Positions 11,610-23,697 of a DNA stretch of 64,000 bases are shown here, piece after piece. The DNA is taken from NCBI GenBank assembly GCA_963691655.1, contig OY829329.1, positions 55,503,408-55,567,407 on the forward strand. Reading direction: 5' to 3'. Below the pieces are notes generated by a model, which saw only the letters and a program-made list of their open reading frames with translations, made no database searches and had not been told where the DNA came from. The stretch is from Toxonevra muliebris. Taxonomy: Eukaryota; Arthropoda; Insecta; Diptera; Pallopteridae. Within the stretch, counting starts at the first letter, position 1. Each line of letters starts with the position of its first letter. The position numbers and the translations under genes are program-made.

Positions 11610-14600
11610 ATTACTCAAGCAAACTTTTTAAGTAGAGATTTCAGACGAATTGACTAGGTACCATCCAACACCTTCGAACATTTGCGCTGCATCAGTTAGT
11701 GCAGCCTTCAAATGTGTATTGAAGTGCACATAGAAATTTTGCGCCAAGCCACCGAAGTACCACTAGGCTACCGAGGTGGGCATTATCTTCAACATCATCT
11801 CAATAGCACTTACAGAAGTCAATGGAAAAGAAAGACACTTTTTTTTAGTAAAAAACAGTAAAGTTTTCTATTAAGACCAAAGAGTACTTTCATCTGAGTG
11901 TGAAAAACTGAAATAAAAACACGAGTAGATCTACTTAATACGTACAGAACAAGCTCCTCAAAACCCTGAAATCAGTAGGTAGTACAGCTTTGCGTCCGAC
12001 TATAAACTACGGAGCTGCTTGCAATTATTCTTTGTCTAGATTTGAAGTGTTGCATTCGAAATATTTCCGGCTAATTTCACAGCTACCCCTGTGTGAATAG
12101 AACCTTGATATGCCTAAGTGTATGTTCAACGTCCTTAATCATTCAATTGAATTTTCCCGTGATTATCACTGATTTGGCTGTGAACTCAAAAATCCATAAA
12201 ATCTTGCTTTAAAATTTGCATAATCTCCCTACTTGCAAAGATATCCAAGAGGCTTTAAGGTCACCACGCTTCAGATCAAAATAGAAACCTGAAGAGGTAA
12301 AGAAGCAAATAAAAACGACCAAAAAGGATCTGCTTAATATATGAGCAGAGGGTAGTAAATATAACTGATGTGTCTGACATAAAAACTACAAATACTAGAT
12401 TTCGAGTTGTATTTAAATTGCTTCTCACTTACCATGATTTCCATTTTCTATAGACAAAATATAGGTATCTGCTTGAAGTTAGCCTGAGAGTTCCCTGATA
12501 TATCTCAGAGTCATGTCCTTTAAACTTTAGTCGGTAACACTGATTTGTTATAAAGTTATACAAAAGTAAATGTATTCGAGGTCTACTCGCCTGACAACTA
12601 AAAATTAAAGTGGCCATTCCACTATCCCTACATGGATTCAAAATAATTCACTATTCCGGAATTCCTGCATGAATTAAACCAAAATATCAACACATTTCAT
12701 GAGCTTAAAAGAAAGTAATAACTAACTGCATATCATCTGAAATTAACTCTGCCAATTGTCCATTCAAATGTCTCTATTCAAGTTAACCTTTTTAGAAAGA
12801 TCGTTTCGTTCATGTTTTTAATGTCAGCTAAATTCAATGCAGTCATTCTAACTGGTATATCCTTACAACCAAAAAAGGCAAAATAAATACAATAATCCTT
12901 ATTAGCATGAAATATACTACCATTATCATTTATTGTTTAATAATTTCTACAGACATGCTGGTTTTTTTTTTTTTTTTACTCTTCTTCTACAACGAAACTT
13001 AGTTATTCAATTGTGTGTATAGTAATTTAATCGTCAATTATTCTTTGACATTAAAACGCATTTCCGATAACTTCATCATATACATACCTACCAACCAACC
13101 TACGTATGTACCTACTACTTTCCATTGCCTTGGATTGTATTGTATTTCTACATACATATATTGTATTATGGGCATGTGTGTATGTGTATTTTTTCTCACC
13201 TGGTCACCCTTTAGCATCAACAACGGCACCGCACATTACTCACACGAAAGAATGCCGAAATACAACGTGTGTCGTTGAGCCGCTTTACTTGCTTTACTGC
13301 CACTAGTCTGCATGCCTGCCTGTGCTAGCCTGTTTGCCTGACTGCCTTGCCTGGCTGGTCATATTGTATTTTTTATTTAAAGTATAAGGCGAGTAACAAA
13401 AATATCTTGTTTCATATGTGTGTATGTACACATATTTATGCATGTTCGTGTATGTATGGATGGACGTTAATAGCCTAGTAAAGTAAAAAAAAAAATAAAA
13501 AAGAAAAACAAACGAGAGCTGTATAGTAGCAAAACAACCAACAGCGTATGAACTGAACGTAGAATGTATGATAAAAAGTATCAACGGCTGAACGAACGGA
13601 TAAACAGAGGGACGGACGAATGAACGATACGGGAAGGAACGGACGAACGGTACGGGATGAGATGGGATGGGATGGCACAATAAGCTCTCTTCTCGTATGC
13701 AGGCGTTTTGTACAGCAAACTTTCTGAGCTGATGGTACTATATCGCCGCATCGCACTGTACCGCACCTCACTCTACTTACTTGCACCTTATCTCTTACCT
13801 TCTTCTCCTCTTCCATTTTTTACTATCTTATGGATATGAATGTGGATAATAATACTCGTATGTATGTAGTGCTGGGCAGTGTTGTCGAGTGGAGTGCATT
13901 GTGGAGCATTATTCACTGTTGTTGTTGCTGCACATGCATGCATGCATTTTCATATGAATTGCAGTTGACGATGATTCTACATATCGTTTCGTTTGTATCG
14001 AATCGGTTAAAGTTAGGTTCATTGGTGATGTGAGGAGGTTTCGATGGTTAGTTGGTCGGTTGGTTGGTGGGTAGGGAAGGTAATATTGCTGGGATTATTA
14101 TCTGCTGCATTATCTGTTTTTCTTTCTTCTTTATTTTGAGCGATGTTGATGATGATGATGAAGACGACGAAAGTACAAAATCGCTTCGCTGCATCATCAT
14201 AGTCATCAGCAACACGGACAAGCGTACAAACACTTAAACATGTTGCAGCAGCAGTGTCTAAATGACTGGTCGTCCGTCGTTCCAACGAACGTTTGTGGAT
14301 TGCGGTTGAAAGTTTTGCGGTTGCGGTCGGTCAGGGGCTTTTTTTTTTTTGTTTTTTGTTTTTGAATTGACTTCACTTCAATGTTATATATGTATGTTAG
14401 TTACTTACTTTAATTTTTTTTGCTGTTGAACTTTTTCTTTCTTTCTCTTTAACATTTCTTCTTTCTTCTGTCTTTGTTTTTTTTTTTTTTTTAGCAACGT
14501 TAATATGGATCAAGATGAAAATGTATTTAGCATTAGCTGGCCTGGTGTGTCAGTGTTTATGTGTATGTTTTAATACTTGAATGCAGTATCTGTGTGTAAA

Positions 14601-14640
14601 AGAGAGATAAAAAGAAAAAAAATTATGAGAAACTAGTTTA
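11610..14640. other. Noncoding DNA with microsatellites
   Basis: No gene is supported. It contains a poly-T run (about 12963-12979), TACC-rich stretches (13085-13115), GTRT-rich stretches, and a purine-rich GAACGGAC/GGGATGAGAT imperfect repeat at about 13570-13680. GGTT-like (14050-14075) and GATGAT (14145-14165) runs follow. The Ser/Pro/Arg-rich open frames on the minus strand at 13303-13816 are translations of the imperfect repeat. Confidence 0.6.
13570..13680. repeat. Imperfect purine-rich minisatellite
   Basis: Interspersed GGACGAA, GAACGGA, TACGGGA and GGGATGG units of 5-11 bp without a single strict period. Confidence 0.6.
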
Positions 14641-15189
14641 TGACAACATTATATGTGTGTGTACACCCGAAACGAATAATGTTGTTTATGATCAGAGCGA
14701 AAGCAAATATGATGACAGCCAGTAGCGCAGTGAAGATTGTGTGCTATGGGGATATGGAAGTGTTAAAAAAGTGTTTCTTAGATTGTTGCGGAAATGGAGA
14801 GATAGATCGGACATATTCTTAGAAAGGCACACGCTACACTGAATGGAATCCTAAAGGCAGCAGGAGGCATGAAAATCCAAAAACGACTTGGAAACCCACT
14901 CTCAACAGTGACGTTAAAAAATCGAGATTGACGTGGAAAGAAAGTTTTAAAAAAGCCCCTTGTCACCAAAGGACTACAGTATATAGCATTAGTAGTTTTT
15001 TTCAATAAAATGAAATAAAGTCTCGTCTCACAGCTAAGTTCTAGAGATACGAAGTTAGCACACCTCCTGGTTAAAGTTTTACGATTTTACCCATTGGAAA
15101 CAAAAGTAAAATTGTCCCAAAGTTATTAACTGCATGAGTGAAATCCTGTTGAAGCGACTTTCAGGTTGATATCACAGTTGCTTCCGCCC

Positions 15190-15415
15190 CGATTAAACAT
15201 TAACGAACCACTACGTTCAACATCCATTGTCATTTAGAGCAGTGACTTGGCTCTCATAAAGTTCTACGTCAATATTAGCGGGAATTTTTTGCTTACAGCC
15301 ATGAGGAGAACCCTTACTAACAGTCATGAAAACAGCGAGCAGCACTGCGAACGAACTGTAGCGTAAATTGAGAGATAATTAAACATTGAGAAGATTGGTT
15401 CCTTCGTGCTTCCTA
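15190..15415 (+). repeat. Donor-like copy of a segment found again 1 kb downstream
   Basis: The block starting near CATTAACGA and ending CCTTCGTGCTTCCT reappears, with an internal deletion, at 16194-16346. For example CTACGTTCAACATCCATTGT is at 15211 and at 16211. The function of the segment itself is unknown. Confidence 0.75.
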
Positions 15416-15735
15416 GGTGTCGGCGGCCAAATAGGCGCGGTCGGACTCCTCGTCACTCGATCTAGCGAAACCCTATTCACAGAGGACTCTTGCGACTAGT
15501 TGGGGAAGAAACTCGGTCAATCGAGAAAAATCTGGTAAACACCCTGATTATTTCTTATGAGCTTGCGACACAAGGGAGAAATGTCAAGAAATCCCGCCAC
15601 CGCGGAAGTAAGAATTGAAGAAATAAAACAATACATAAATCCCCATCTCTGTAGAAGAAATTATCTTAGAGCTGAAAAAATGAGAAAATTCTCAGTGAAC
15701 AGGTAAAAATAATGGCCTACGCTAACGAATGACTA

Positions 15736-15975
15736 ATGTATATCAAGGATGTAAATCTGGATGACATAATCACAAAAGAAGAGATCGTGGATAAGACACT
15801 ACTAGAACTAAGGAACCTAAAGATAGGCTCAGAACTTTACATGCTACGGAAGAAGAAATCCTTTACCAAGTTCCATAGGTGCCTGAATTTTGCTCTTAAT
15901 GCAAAATTATGCAAAATCGAAGTAGATGTAGGTCAATGCAAATCGAGTAGTTCTGGGGTTAGGCCCAATCATTTA
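15736..15975 (+). pseudogene. Possible ORF1 (gag-like) remnant of a non-LTR retrotransposon
   Basis: The frame reads KDVNLDDIITKEEIVDKTLL near its start, which resembles the VKDLDE-xTT-xEEVxxAL block before the zinc knuckles of ORF1 proteins in R1/Jockey/LOA-type elements. It later reads CLNFALNAKLCKIEVD, which resembles a decayed CxxCxxxGHxxxxC knuckle that has lost its first Cys and the Gly-His pair. No matching reverse transcriptase is adjacent. The clade is not assignable, and the call depends on two weak motif matches. Confidence 0.35.
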
Positions 15976-16143
15976 TGAAATCAGGGAAGTAAATCGAAAC
16001 AAGCGCTGTTCAAGATGCTGCCTTCATGCAATACTTCTTAAGTTAAAATACCTAATCCGCCCAACAATCAAATTTAATCGGCAGGTCCATTAAAAACTTA
16101 GAATTTGTACAGTCTATCCTTTAAACCACTCAGTACTGGAGCG

Positions 16144-16533
16144 CAGTGTGGCCAACTTTTGTTTTTCAAAATCCGCTAAAATGAAGAATAAAACATTAAC
16201 GATCTTACCGCTACGTTCAACATCCATTGTCATTTAGAGCAATGGCTCTATAAAGTTCTACGTCAATATTAGCGTGAGTTTTTTGCTTGCAGCCATGAGG
16301 AGAACCCTTACTGACAGTAATGACAGCACGGACCCTTCGTGCTTCCTAAAAAAAGCGTTAAATATTTTCCCTTATAAAAGTGCGGGAAAACTCAATACAA
16401 TTAAACTTTTTCACTAACACAGGCACACATCTAATACTTCTAGTCAATGAAAATTTCTTTGATTTTTCGGATATATTTTAAATTGAAAAAAAGCACTAAA
16501 ATCAGCGGGAAAAGCGCTGAGTTGGCCACACTG
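16144..16533. mobile_element. hAT-type MITE carrying an inserted patch
   Basis: The ends are CAGTGTGGCCAACT and, at the right, AGTTGGCCACACTG, a perfect 14-bp inverted repeat. They are flanked by CTGGAGCG (16136-16143) and CTAGAGCG (16534-16541), 8-bp direct repeats with one mismatch; 8-bp duplications are characteristic of hAT elements. It matches the MITE at 61125-61414 in the same orientation, except that about 153 bp (16194-16346) replace the left-centre part. The element is noncoding. Confidence 0.85.
16194..16346 (+). repeat. Patch inside the MITE copied from 15190-15415
   Basis: This sequence is absent from the sister MITE at 61125-61414 and is a shortened, diverged copy of the segment about 1 kb upstream in direct orientation. 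Confidence 0.75.
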
Positions 16534-16544
16534 CTAGAGCGTGC

Positions 16545-18282
16545 TCTAAAAGGTCACTGTGATTTGGTCATAGAGCTTCCACTTTACTCCAAGTTGAAAT
16601 ACTTGGGCCACCACTGATTACAGCAACAACAGCAGAGGAAGGTAAGAAGACCAAGTTGCCAAGAACATTCTCGTTGTTATTGTTGTTGTTGCTGTACTGT
16701 GATGCAATGCAATTCTACTGCACTGGCATTGTATCGTAATTTTGCGTCTTTGCTGCTGAGTCTCTTTGGTGCAACATATTGCGTTCTTTCGTTCGTTTTT
16801 GCAAAGTGATTCCCATCGCAAACGATAATAATGCTGCTCTATTGCTTGCTGTTCTTCTTCAACTTTTTTTTGTTATATATTTTTATATTCTTACTGTTGT
16901 TGTTTTTTCTTTTTTCAATGATGAAGATGACAAAATATCAACAAAAAACCATAAGCTGCATGTTATTTGTGTTTTGTGAAAATAAAAACCACCAAGTTAT
17001 AAAGAAAGAAAAAAAAATAAAATGAAATAAAAAACAGTGAGCCAGCATTATGTCGTACTTATTTAGTACTTCTATTCTGCTTTTGCCTCCCGTCTGGTCC
17101 TCTTCTTCCTAATTCTTTTCTCTTCTACTCTAATTTACTCATGCTCATACTATCTATTTGTAGAGTATGTAGGTACTGTTTTTCCCATTTTATTTTTTTT
17201 CATTACGGCTTATATCACGTCACAATCAGTTGTTGGCATCATTCAAAGCGTGTTTTTATCGTTTATATGGTGTTTTTAGCTATTTTGCATGCAGTTAAAT
17301 TTGCTTTTTTTTTCTACCTTTGCTCGCAGCTTTAGCTGCTGCTGCTGCTGCTATGTTAACTGTTTGTCTGTCGTTTTGTTCTGCTCGTTGTGTTGTGTGT
17401 TCGTTTGCATTGAATGAATTGTTTGGTAGGTAGCTAAAGCTCTATTCCTATATTCCTAGTTTGTTTTGAAGGGTAATTTATGCGTTTCGTATAACAACAT
17501 TTTGTAAATTTTCAATGCTTTGATTTTATTTTTATATTTTTTTTTATTGTTGCTGTTGTTGAATGAAAAGAAAGGAATAGCAGGATTACATTTGTATAGT
17601 ATCGATTCGAGATGGGCGTGAAATATTTAGGAGTCTTTAAAATGTTATAAACGGTTAATTTTTAAGGAAAGTTTTAGTATTTTGTTAGGGGCGATTGTTA
17701 CCTGTGAAATCAAATGAAATGCAGTAGTGAATTTAATTAGGCTTTTTGTATATGAGTTTTACGTTAGCAGATTCCGATCCAGTGCGTATACGATCCCTAA
17801 CATCTACAATCTAGTCCTAGCTAGTTTTAGACAGTAACAAAAAAAATGTGGATCAATCTTTCTTTCATATCAGCTTAAATATAGTTCCTGTAAAACTCGT
17901 CGTTTTCTACCAGACTAAGTTTTTTGGCGTATTGCAATGCCTAATTACCACGCCAATTAGCAAATTGCATTCTTTACAGGGTGGTAGTATCAAAAATTCA
18001 TTTTTAGAACTAAAATGTTGAGAAGAGAATAGTTTTGCTATTCGGAATACGTTATGATTCCTGTGAACTGGGAAAAAACGTTCATAGAGACTTTATAGCT
18101 TGACTCACTAGTGGATACAGAGAATTCGGAGGAGGCGAGTTTAGATTTTTCGTTCCATCAAAAAGCTTCGTAGTCCGAAAAAATTATCAAAATGCCACGA
18201 TATTTATCGGGAAGGGGGAAGGGACTTATCTCCAAACCGAACCTTCTGGATCCACTAATTGTTTGACTTTCCAAAATCTTCG
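16545..18282. other. Noncoding DNA, simple repeats only
   Basis: TTGTTG/GTTGTT runs (about 16675-16700 and 17545-17565), a CTG run (17336-17352) and poly-T tracts. No gene, splice signal or transposon end was recognised. Confidence 0.6.
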
Positions 18283-18290
18283 AAGCAACC

Positions 18291-19529
18291 TAGGGTAGCC
18301 AGACGTACTGATTTGATCAGTATACATGTCCTGATTTTTTTAAGGGGTTATATACGTTTTGGTACGAGAAAATTAGGGCATATTTGTGATTTTTTTGGAC
18401 TATTTGAAACTAGAATAACAGGTATACATAGTACATATTCTTACGAAAAAAAGAGAGGTCGGATATGAAAAAATATTGGAAATTGTAGAAGTTGTAGCTC
18501 TTGTCCTGATGCGCGTTTTTTCTGCAGAGTCTGGCGGTGACCACGATTGAATGCTAACAACTCAACTCTAATCAAAAAGACAAAAAATTTACAGTTGTGT
18601 ACTACAGCGCCGAGTACTTGAACGAAAAATTTTGAAAAAAAAAAACTTTTTTCATACGGAAACCATGACGCAAAAAAAAGTCGATTTTTTGAGTCTCAAA
18701 AATGTATTTAAAAAAAATTATTAGTTAAGACAAATACTGCACATGAAAAAATGATCGTTCAAGTACTCCGTTTTGTAACTAGGAAAAAAATTTAAAAAAA
18801 AAATTAGGTGAATTGGTAAAGTACAATAGTTTTTGAGATATCGCAGTCACCGCAAAGGCATTTTATTCATGAACAGTAGCGCGCTACAAATCGAATTGCT
18901 ACTTACGATCTACTGCTCGGATTGACTTGAAATTTTGAACATAAACTCTTGAACGTATGTTTGTTCGAAATAAGTCATAAACATTTTTTCGATTTTTTGA
19001 CTCATGAAAACGTATATAACCCGTTAAATACCGATTTTTTAAATCTCGAAATCAGTACGAAAATGTATAGATTCTTTCTTGTATTTTGTATTGATTTTTT
19101 CAAATGAATGTCTCAAGAATTTTTGTGCTTATACCTAAAAGGTCTTAAAATCCTTTTTGCAAAAAATTTCAACCCATTTGTGCTTTCTTTCTGATTGTTC
19201 ACAAAATAAAAAACATACGTTTGAATTTTACAGACTACGTACTGCTGCTATCGAGAGGAGAAAAGCAATATTTGCTTGAACGTAGGTTTTTAAAAGAGTG
19301 AACTGAATTTGTTATTAATTGAATTTTATTATTGTCCTCCAAATATGGAAACTAATAAAAGTTTCAGGACGTGTAGATAACCAGCTGTCATTAGATACGA
19401 AAAATTTGAATGTTTCTACAACTTTTTTTACATAGAATTACTAATAAAATGCACTCAAAATTGAACTGATTTCGCTGATTTTCAACATCAAATGTACTGA
19501 TTTCACGGTGTAAAAATCTGGCTACTCTA
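18291..19529 (-). mobile_element. hAT-like MITE (TAGGGTAGCCAGA ends) with a nested element
   Basis: The ends are TAGGGTAGCCAGA and TCTGGCTACTCTA (one mismatch), flanked by AAGCAACC (18283-18290) and AAGTAACC (19530-19537), an 8-bp target duplication with one change. The element is homologous, in inverted orientation, to 45073-45576. It is longer only because a 680-bp element sits inside it at 18344-19023. Without that insertion it is about 555 bp. Short repeats of AAATCAGTAC are scattered through the body. It is noncoding. The superfamily is inferred from the 8-bp duplication only, since most hAT ends start with CA. Confidence 0.8.
18344..19023. mobile_element. TTAA-targeting non-autonomous element, nested
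   Basis: TTAA flanks both ends (18340-18343 and 19024-19027). The inverted ends are GGGGTTATATACGTTTT and CGGGTTATATACGTTTT. The second copy of the host MITE (45073-45576) preserves the empty site as a single TTAA, which proves the boundaries. The interior has no transposase. A relative lies at 60369-61078, and another seems to begin at 63984. TTAA duplication suggests the piggyBac superfamily, but the ends start GGGG rather than the usual CCC. Confidence 0.85.
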
Positions 19530-20104
19530 AAGTAACCTGACTTTCTGAGTTGATGATTATTCGCAGATCTTTTGTGCCGCAATAAAGCTTTCGGAAGCTA
19601 TATAGATTGCCTCGATTTCTGCTTGAAAAACACTACAAACTTTAAACGATTCCTAATATTTGTTCTCGGCAACAAGACGCTGTGCCTGCGTTTTAGTTGA
19701 TTATAATTATTGAGTCAAAAGTCCTATGAGCCACAGTAATTTTGATCGAGTCAAAAATCGTTGATCAAGATATGGATTCTCTACTTTCCTTCAACCCACT
19801 AGTAATTTGGCTTTCATACGCCATCAGTGTAGCTTGGCTGAGTCTGAATAAGTACTTATTTGCATATCATTTCAGTTGCCCATTAGGCTTTCAGAAGCCT
19901 CTATTTCTGCTTTAAAAAGACTACAACCGTCAGGAAATTGAAGATTTTTGAAATTAATGCGGAGTAACAAGAACGGTAAACCTATCATATCATCAATTTT
20001 GGAGTTATCACTACTGTGTCATCGGTCTTACAAAGTCAAAAGTCTGTTGACCAAATTTTAATGAAAGATTTTCTTTTTTTACGAATCCGAATGGTAAATG
20101 TATC

Positions 20105-20326
20105 CAGTGTGGCCAACTCAGCGCTTTTCCCGCTGATTTTAGTGCTTTTTGAAAATTAAAACGCGGAAAAAAGTGATTTATCGAAAAATCGAAGAAATTT
20201 TCATTGACTAGAAGTATTAGATGTTTCCCTGTATTGGTGAAAAAGTTTAAATGTATTGAGTATTTAACGCTTTTTTTAAGAAAATACGCGTTTCATTCCT
20301 CATTTTAGCGGATTTTGAAAAATACT
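20105..20326 (-). mobile_element. Truncated hAT-type MITE
   Basis: It starts CAGTGTGGCCAACTCAGCGC and follows the reverse complement of the MITE at 61125-61414 (CGCTGATTTTAGTGC, then GACTAGAAGTATTAGATG) until about GCGGATTTTGAAAAA. The other terminal repeat is missing. Confidence 0.8.
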
Positions 20327-20339
20327 TAATGTATCATTT

Positions 20340-20506
20340 AATTAATTTTAATTTAATTTTACTTAACTTCCTGAAACGTACTCAATGGTTCAAATGGCCT
20401 GAATTAGAGGGATAGGGACTTCGCTCCTTTTGTATGGTATCGCAATGGGCCTGTCTGGCCTGAGTGTGCTGGCGCTCGCTGGCAGCCATTTTAACCTAAC
20501 CTAACC
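20340..20506 (+). mobile_element. SINE-like retroposon with a different 5' part
   Basis: A perfect 13-bp direct repeat, TAATGTATCATTT, flanks it (20327-20339 and 20507-20519). The 3' part (TGGTATCGCAATGGGCC, then TCTGGCCTGAGTGTG, ending TAACCTAACCTAACC) is the tail seen in the tRNA-type SINE, but the first about 80 bp are unrelated to that SINE and lack tRNA boxes. This implies that the tail is shared, perhaps with a partner LINE, or that this is a 5'-truncated LINE copy. Confidence 0.75.
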
Positions 20507-20739
20507 TAATGTATCATTTGTGTGTGAAATAACTCCTAATTACTGTGGTATATTTGAAAATTTGGTATAACTATATAATTTTCATACGGATTTAGGAAAT
20601 TTTCGGCTTTTTACCGAATCCTAATCGTTAATGCTTATATCGTGCCATGTTTATATGTAGCTAGTTTGCTAGGGCTGTGTAATTTTCACTTGAATCTGGG
20701 AACATTGCGGCTTTTGCTGCATCTGAGTAAATATATATC

Positions 20740-20858
20740 TTCCTTATAATTCTCATTCACTTTATATCCATAGTGAATATAAGAAGGTTATGAGAACTAA
20801 CCACCAGATGAAGACGTGAATCGAACCCACAACCTCCCGCCCTGGGTGAAAGTGGAGT
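20740..20858 (-). mobile_element. Head fragment of the tRNA-derived SINE
   Basis: On the minus strand it reads a B box GGTTCGATTCAC, then CTTCATCTGGTGGTTAG and TCTCATAACCTTCTTATA, collinear with the SINEs at 1171-1957 and 32147-32398. The shared 3' tail is absent. Confidence 0.75.
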
Positions 20859-20869
20859 GATCAACTAAG

Positions 20870-22950
20870 AAAAGTAATCCTTCCTTACCACATTCAACTT
20901 ATCCCTTCCCTGTCGATAAGTTTTTCTTTCACACATTAACCAAATTGAATATTTCTTTCTCAAAAATATTTTAGCACCACTCATTGAAATTTGTTTAGAA
21001 TCTAGGCCAAGATACTTTATTGTTATGGCAGTAATCAAATTTGTTCACTTCAGTTTGATTGAATTTCTGGCATATCAAGAAGTTGTTGAAGTTCAAAAAA
21101 TTTTTTAATGCTCATGAATTTTTGAAGCTTTTTCTTTCAATTTTTTATTATCTATTTAAAACATATTCAATATGTAAGTTCTTTAATCACACAAATGCAT
21201 ATTGCACTTGTGTGTGTGTGGCTGCGTGTACTTCAAACACATTTTTTATGTGTTTCGTTTTTTTTCTGCTTAGTTTTTTTTTTTATTTATTTTTTTTGGT
21301 GAATATCTAATAGTTAAAAATCCCTCAAAGTCTGGCAGCAGCATTTAAAAAATATTTACAACCACACGCAACTGAATGCATTTCAATGCTGCTGCATACT
21401 TCTCAACACTTTCCGCATTTGACTGTGTGTGCCTGCTTCCTTCTTCCTCCTTGCTCAATGTTATTAAGTAAGCAATGTGTAGGAAAAACTATAAAATTAA
21501 TATCATTCACACCCGTAATACTCACTCGTACATACATGCACCGGTAACGACGATGTTGCTCTTGATGATGACGATGAACCCCAATGTACGTGTTGGAAAG
21601 AATAATATTTATTTAAAAATGTACTATGTATACCCAGGTATAAAAAAAAAAAATATTGATAGGAGAACATACATACACTCTACATGAAAAAGTAGAAAAC
21701 GTTTACTCAACAATTGAATTGAACAACAAAAATTTTCCCTTTTATATTTTTTACTATTTTCATACATATTTCTTGTGTTCGTTCTGTTTCCTTACCAAAT
21801 GTTTTGAATTGCATTGATATCAACGCATTGCTGCAACGTATGTTTACATTTGTTTCTCTCTCGTTTGTGCCGACAACGACTGACTCTGATCCCTGAGCTC
21901 TACGTGTGTGCCCATTACCATTAGTAGCAGTAGTACCAGCAGCAGCAGCAGCAACGAACGAGCGAGTGAGCGTATATTTCTTTCTGTCGCTTGCTGCCTG
22001 CCCTCTCATGTCAATGCGCTTTGCTTTGCTGCTACTATGCGCTTTGGGATTTCAACTTTACCTTTTCCTACCTCATCTACCTACCTAGCTAGCTAGCTAC
22101 CTGTCGCTTTTCGTTGTCGTGCTTGCAACCCCTGAAAATGTTATTTTGGTGTTGGAATACTTATGTACTTAGTTATACCTTAGCGTTGCGTTTACACTCT
22201 CTCTGCTCTTCCTTTGTCTGTGTGTGTTTTTTTAATAGATAGATAGATTCTTATTGTTGTTCTATCTATGTATGATATTGCTGTTGTTTGAGGAAAACTA
22301 TCTTTTAACACGCACGCATTTATTTCCACAATCCCAATCGGAATTGATATTATCTATGACCATTAAAAATCGTTTATTTAGGCCACTTGAGTAAATTTCA
22401 AATGTTTCTTCGGACAGTAGGGTATTTCTCTTGCTTTCTATTACCTATTGTTTAAGAAGTTTTGGCGTTACTTTTTTCAATAGAGGAAGAGCGTGCCCCA
22501 GGGGCCTTGAAATTGACTTCCAGGGGATTTCTAAATATGAGAATATAAAAGGCGTGCTTTTAAAAACCAGACATCTTTCTTTGTATCCAGAAATAATATT
22601 AAAAAGTCGTTAAAGCTTCCCAACAGTTGTTGTATTTTCAATCTGAAATTTAAGTAATATATACGGTTTCTGATAGCATCATAGGCAGCCCAAAATACTG
22701 GCCTGCGAGGCTCTAGATGGTAAAAAAAACAACTAGTACTAAACATATTTCAAAAAAGGAAAATCAAATCGGATTGTATCAAACAAAAAACTATTCGAAA
22801 GGTTCGAAATGATTGTATTTGTTGATCGAAAAATATTGTTATTGATAACTTACTTTCGGGTTAAGATTTCGCAAAATCTTGATGCGTTGAAAAAATTCTA
22901 TTGCCAGTTTCAGATTGCATAGAAAAAATGAGAACAGAAAACTTAAAACA
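20870..22950. other. Noncoding DNA
   Basis: Poly-T and AT-rich tracts, a CAGCAG run (21939-21952), TACC/CTAG repeats (22077-22104) and a TAGA run (22237-22247). A 100-residue minus-strand frame (21707-22009) reads through the CAG run and has no family signature. No gene recognised. Confidence 0.55.
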
Positions 22951-22956
22951 AACAGA

Positions 22957-23697
22957 GCTTGGAGTCACTTAAATACCCTTGAACTCAAATTCAGTCATTT
23001 GGAGTCAATTGCAATTTGCAGTCAATTGGAGTCAATTGGGATTTTGAAGTCAATTGGAGTCAATTGAAGTCTTTTGGAGTCAGTTGGGAATTTGAAGTTA
23101 ATTGGAGTCTCTTGGAGTCAATTGGAGATTTGAATTCAATTGGAGTCACTTGAATTTTTTTGGAGTCAATTGGGATTTGAAGTCAATTTTAATATATGTG
23201 TTATTTAACATTTAATTTATATCTTCTCTCATAAGTACTCAATAAATACTCAGGTCTCTCAAACTGATTCTTTCATAAATACTCAGTTTTAAACAAAACG
23301 CACGCTACAAAATAATATATAACAATATCACAAATTATTCACTTCAAAAAGGCTTGCACTTTTTGTGGTAATTCCATGCAACTCGCGTTTCAGTATAATA
23401 ATTAACTGACATTCGAGTATTGTAATGAAATAACAAGGTGTATTACTCTAGAATAATGGTGTATTACCCTAAAAATGTATTAACAATATCTAAGCTATAA
23501 CTCGTAAAAACAATTGACTTTAAATTCCCAATTGACTCCAAAAGACTCCAAGTGACTCCAATTGACTTCAATTTCCCAATTGACTCCAAAAGACTTCAAC
23601 TGACTACAATTGACTTCAAAATCCCAATTGACTGCAAATTGCAAATGACTCCAAACGATTGCATTTGAGTTCAAGGTTACTCAAGTGACTTCAAAGC
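22957..23697. mobile_element. Foldback element made of GGAGTCAATT subrepeats
   Basis: The left arm (22957-about 23187) and the right arm (about 23500-23697) are imperfect inverted copies. Both contain, in mirrored order, CTTGAACTCAAAT, then TTTGGAGTCA, then CAATTTGCAGTCAATTGG, then repeated GGAGTCAATTGGGATTTTGA blocks with variants at roughly 10-35 bp spacing. About 310 bp of AT-rich loop separates the arms. Similar but weaker GACTCCAAAAAAGACT units continue to about 23830. No clear target duplication was found. It is noncoding. Confidence 0.75.

Noticed and set aside
13303..13816. Overlapping minus-strand frames of 61-125 residues rich in Pro, Ser, Arg and Val
   Set aside because: They translate a purine-rich imperfect minisatellite in more than one frame, which is expected for a repeat and not for a gene.
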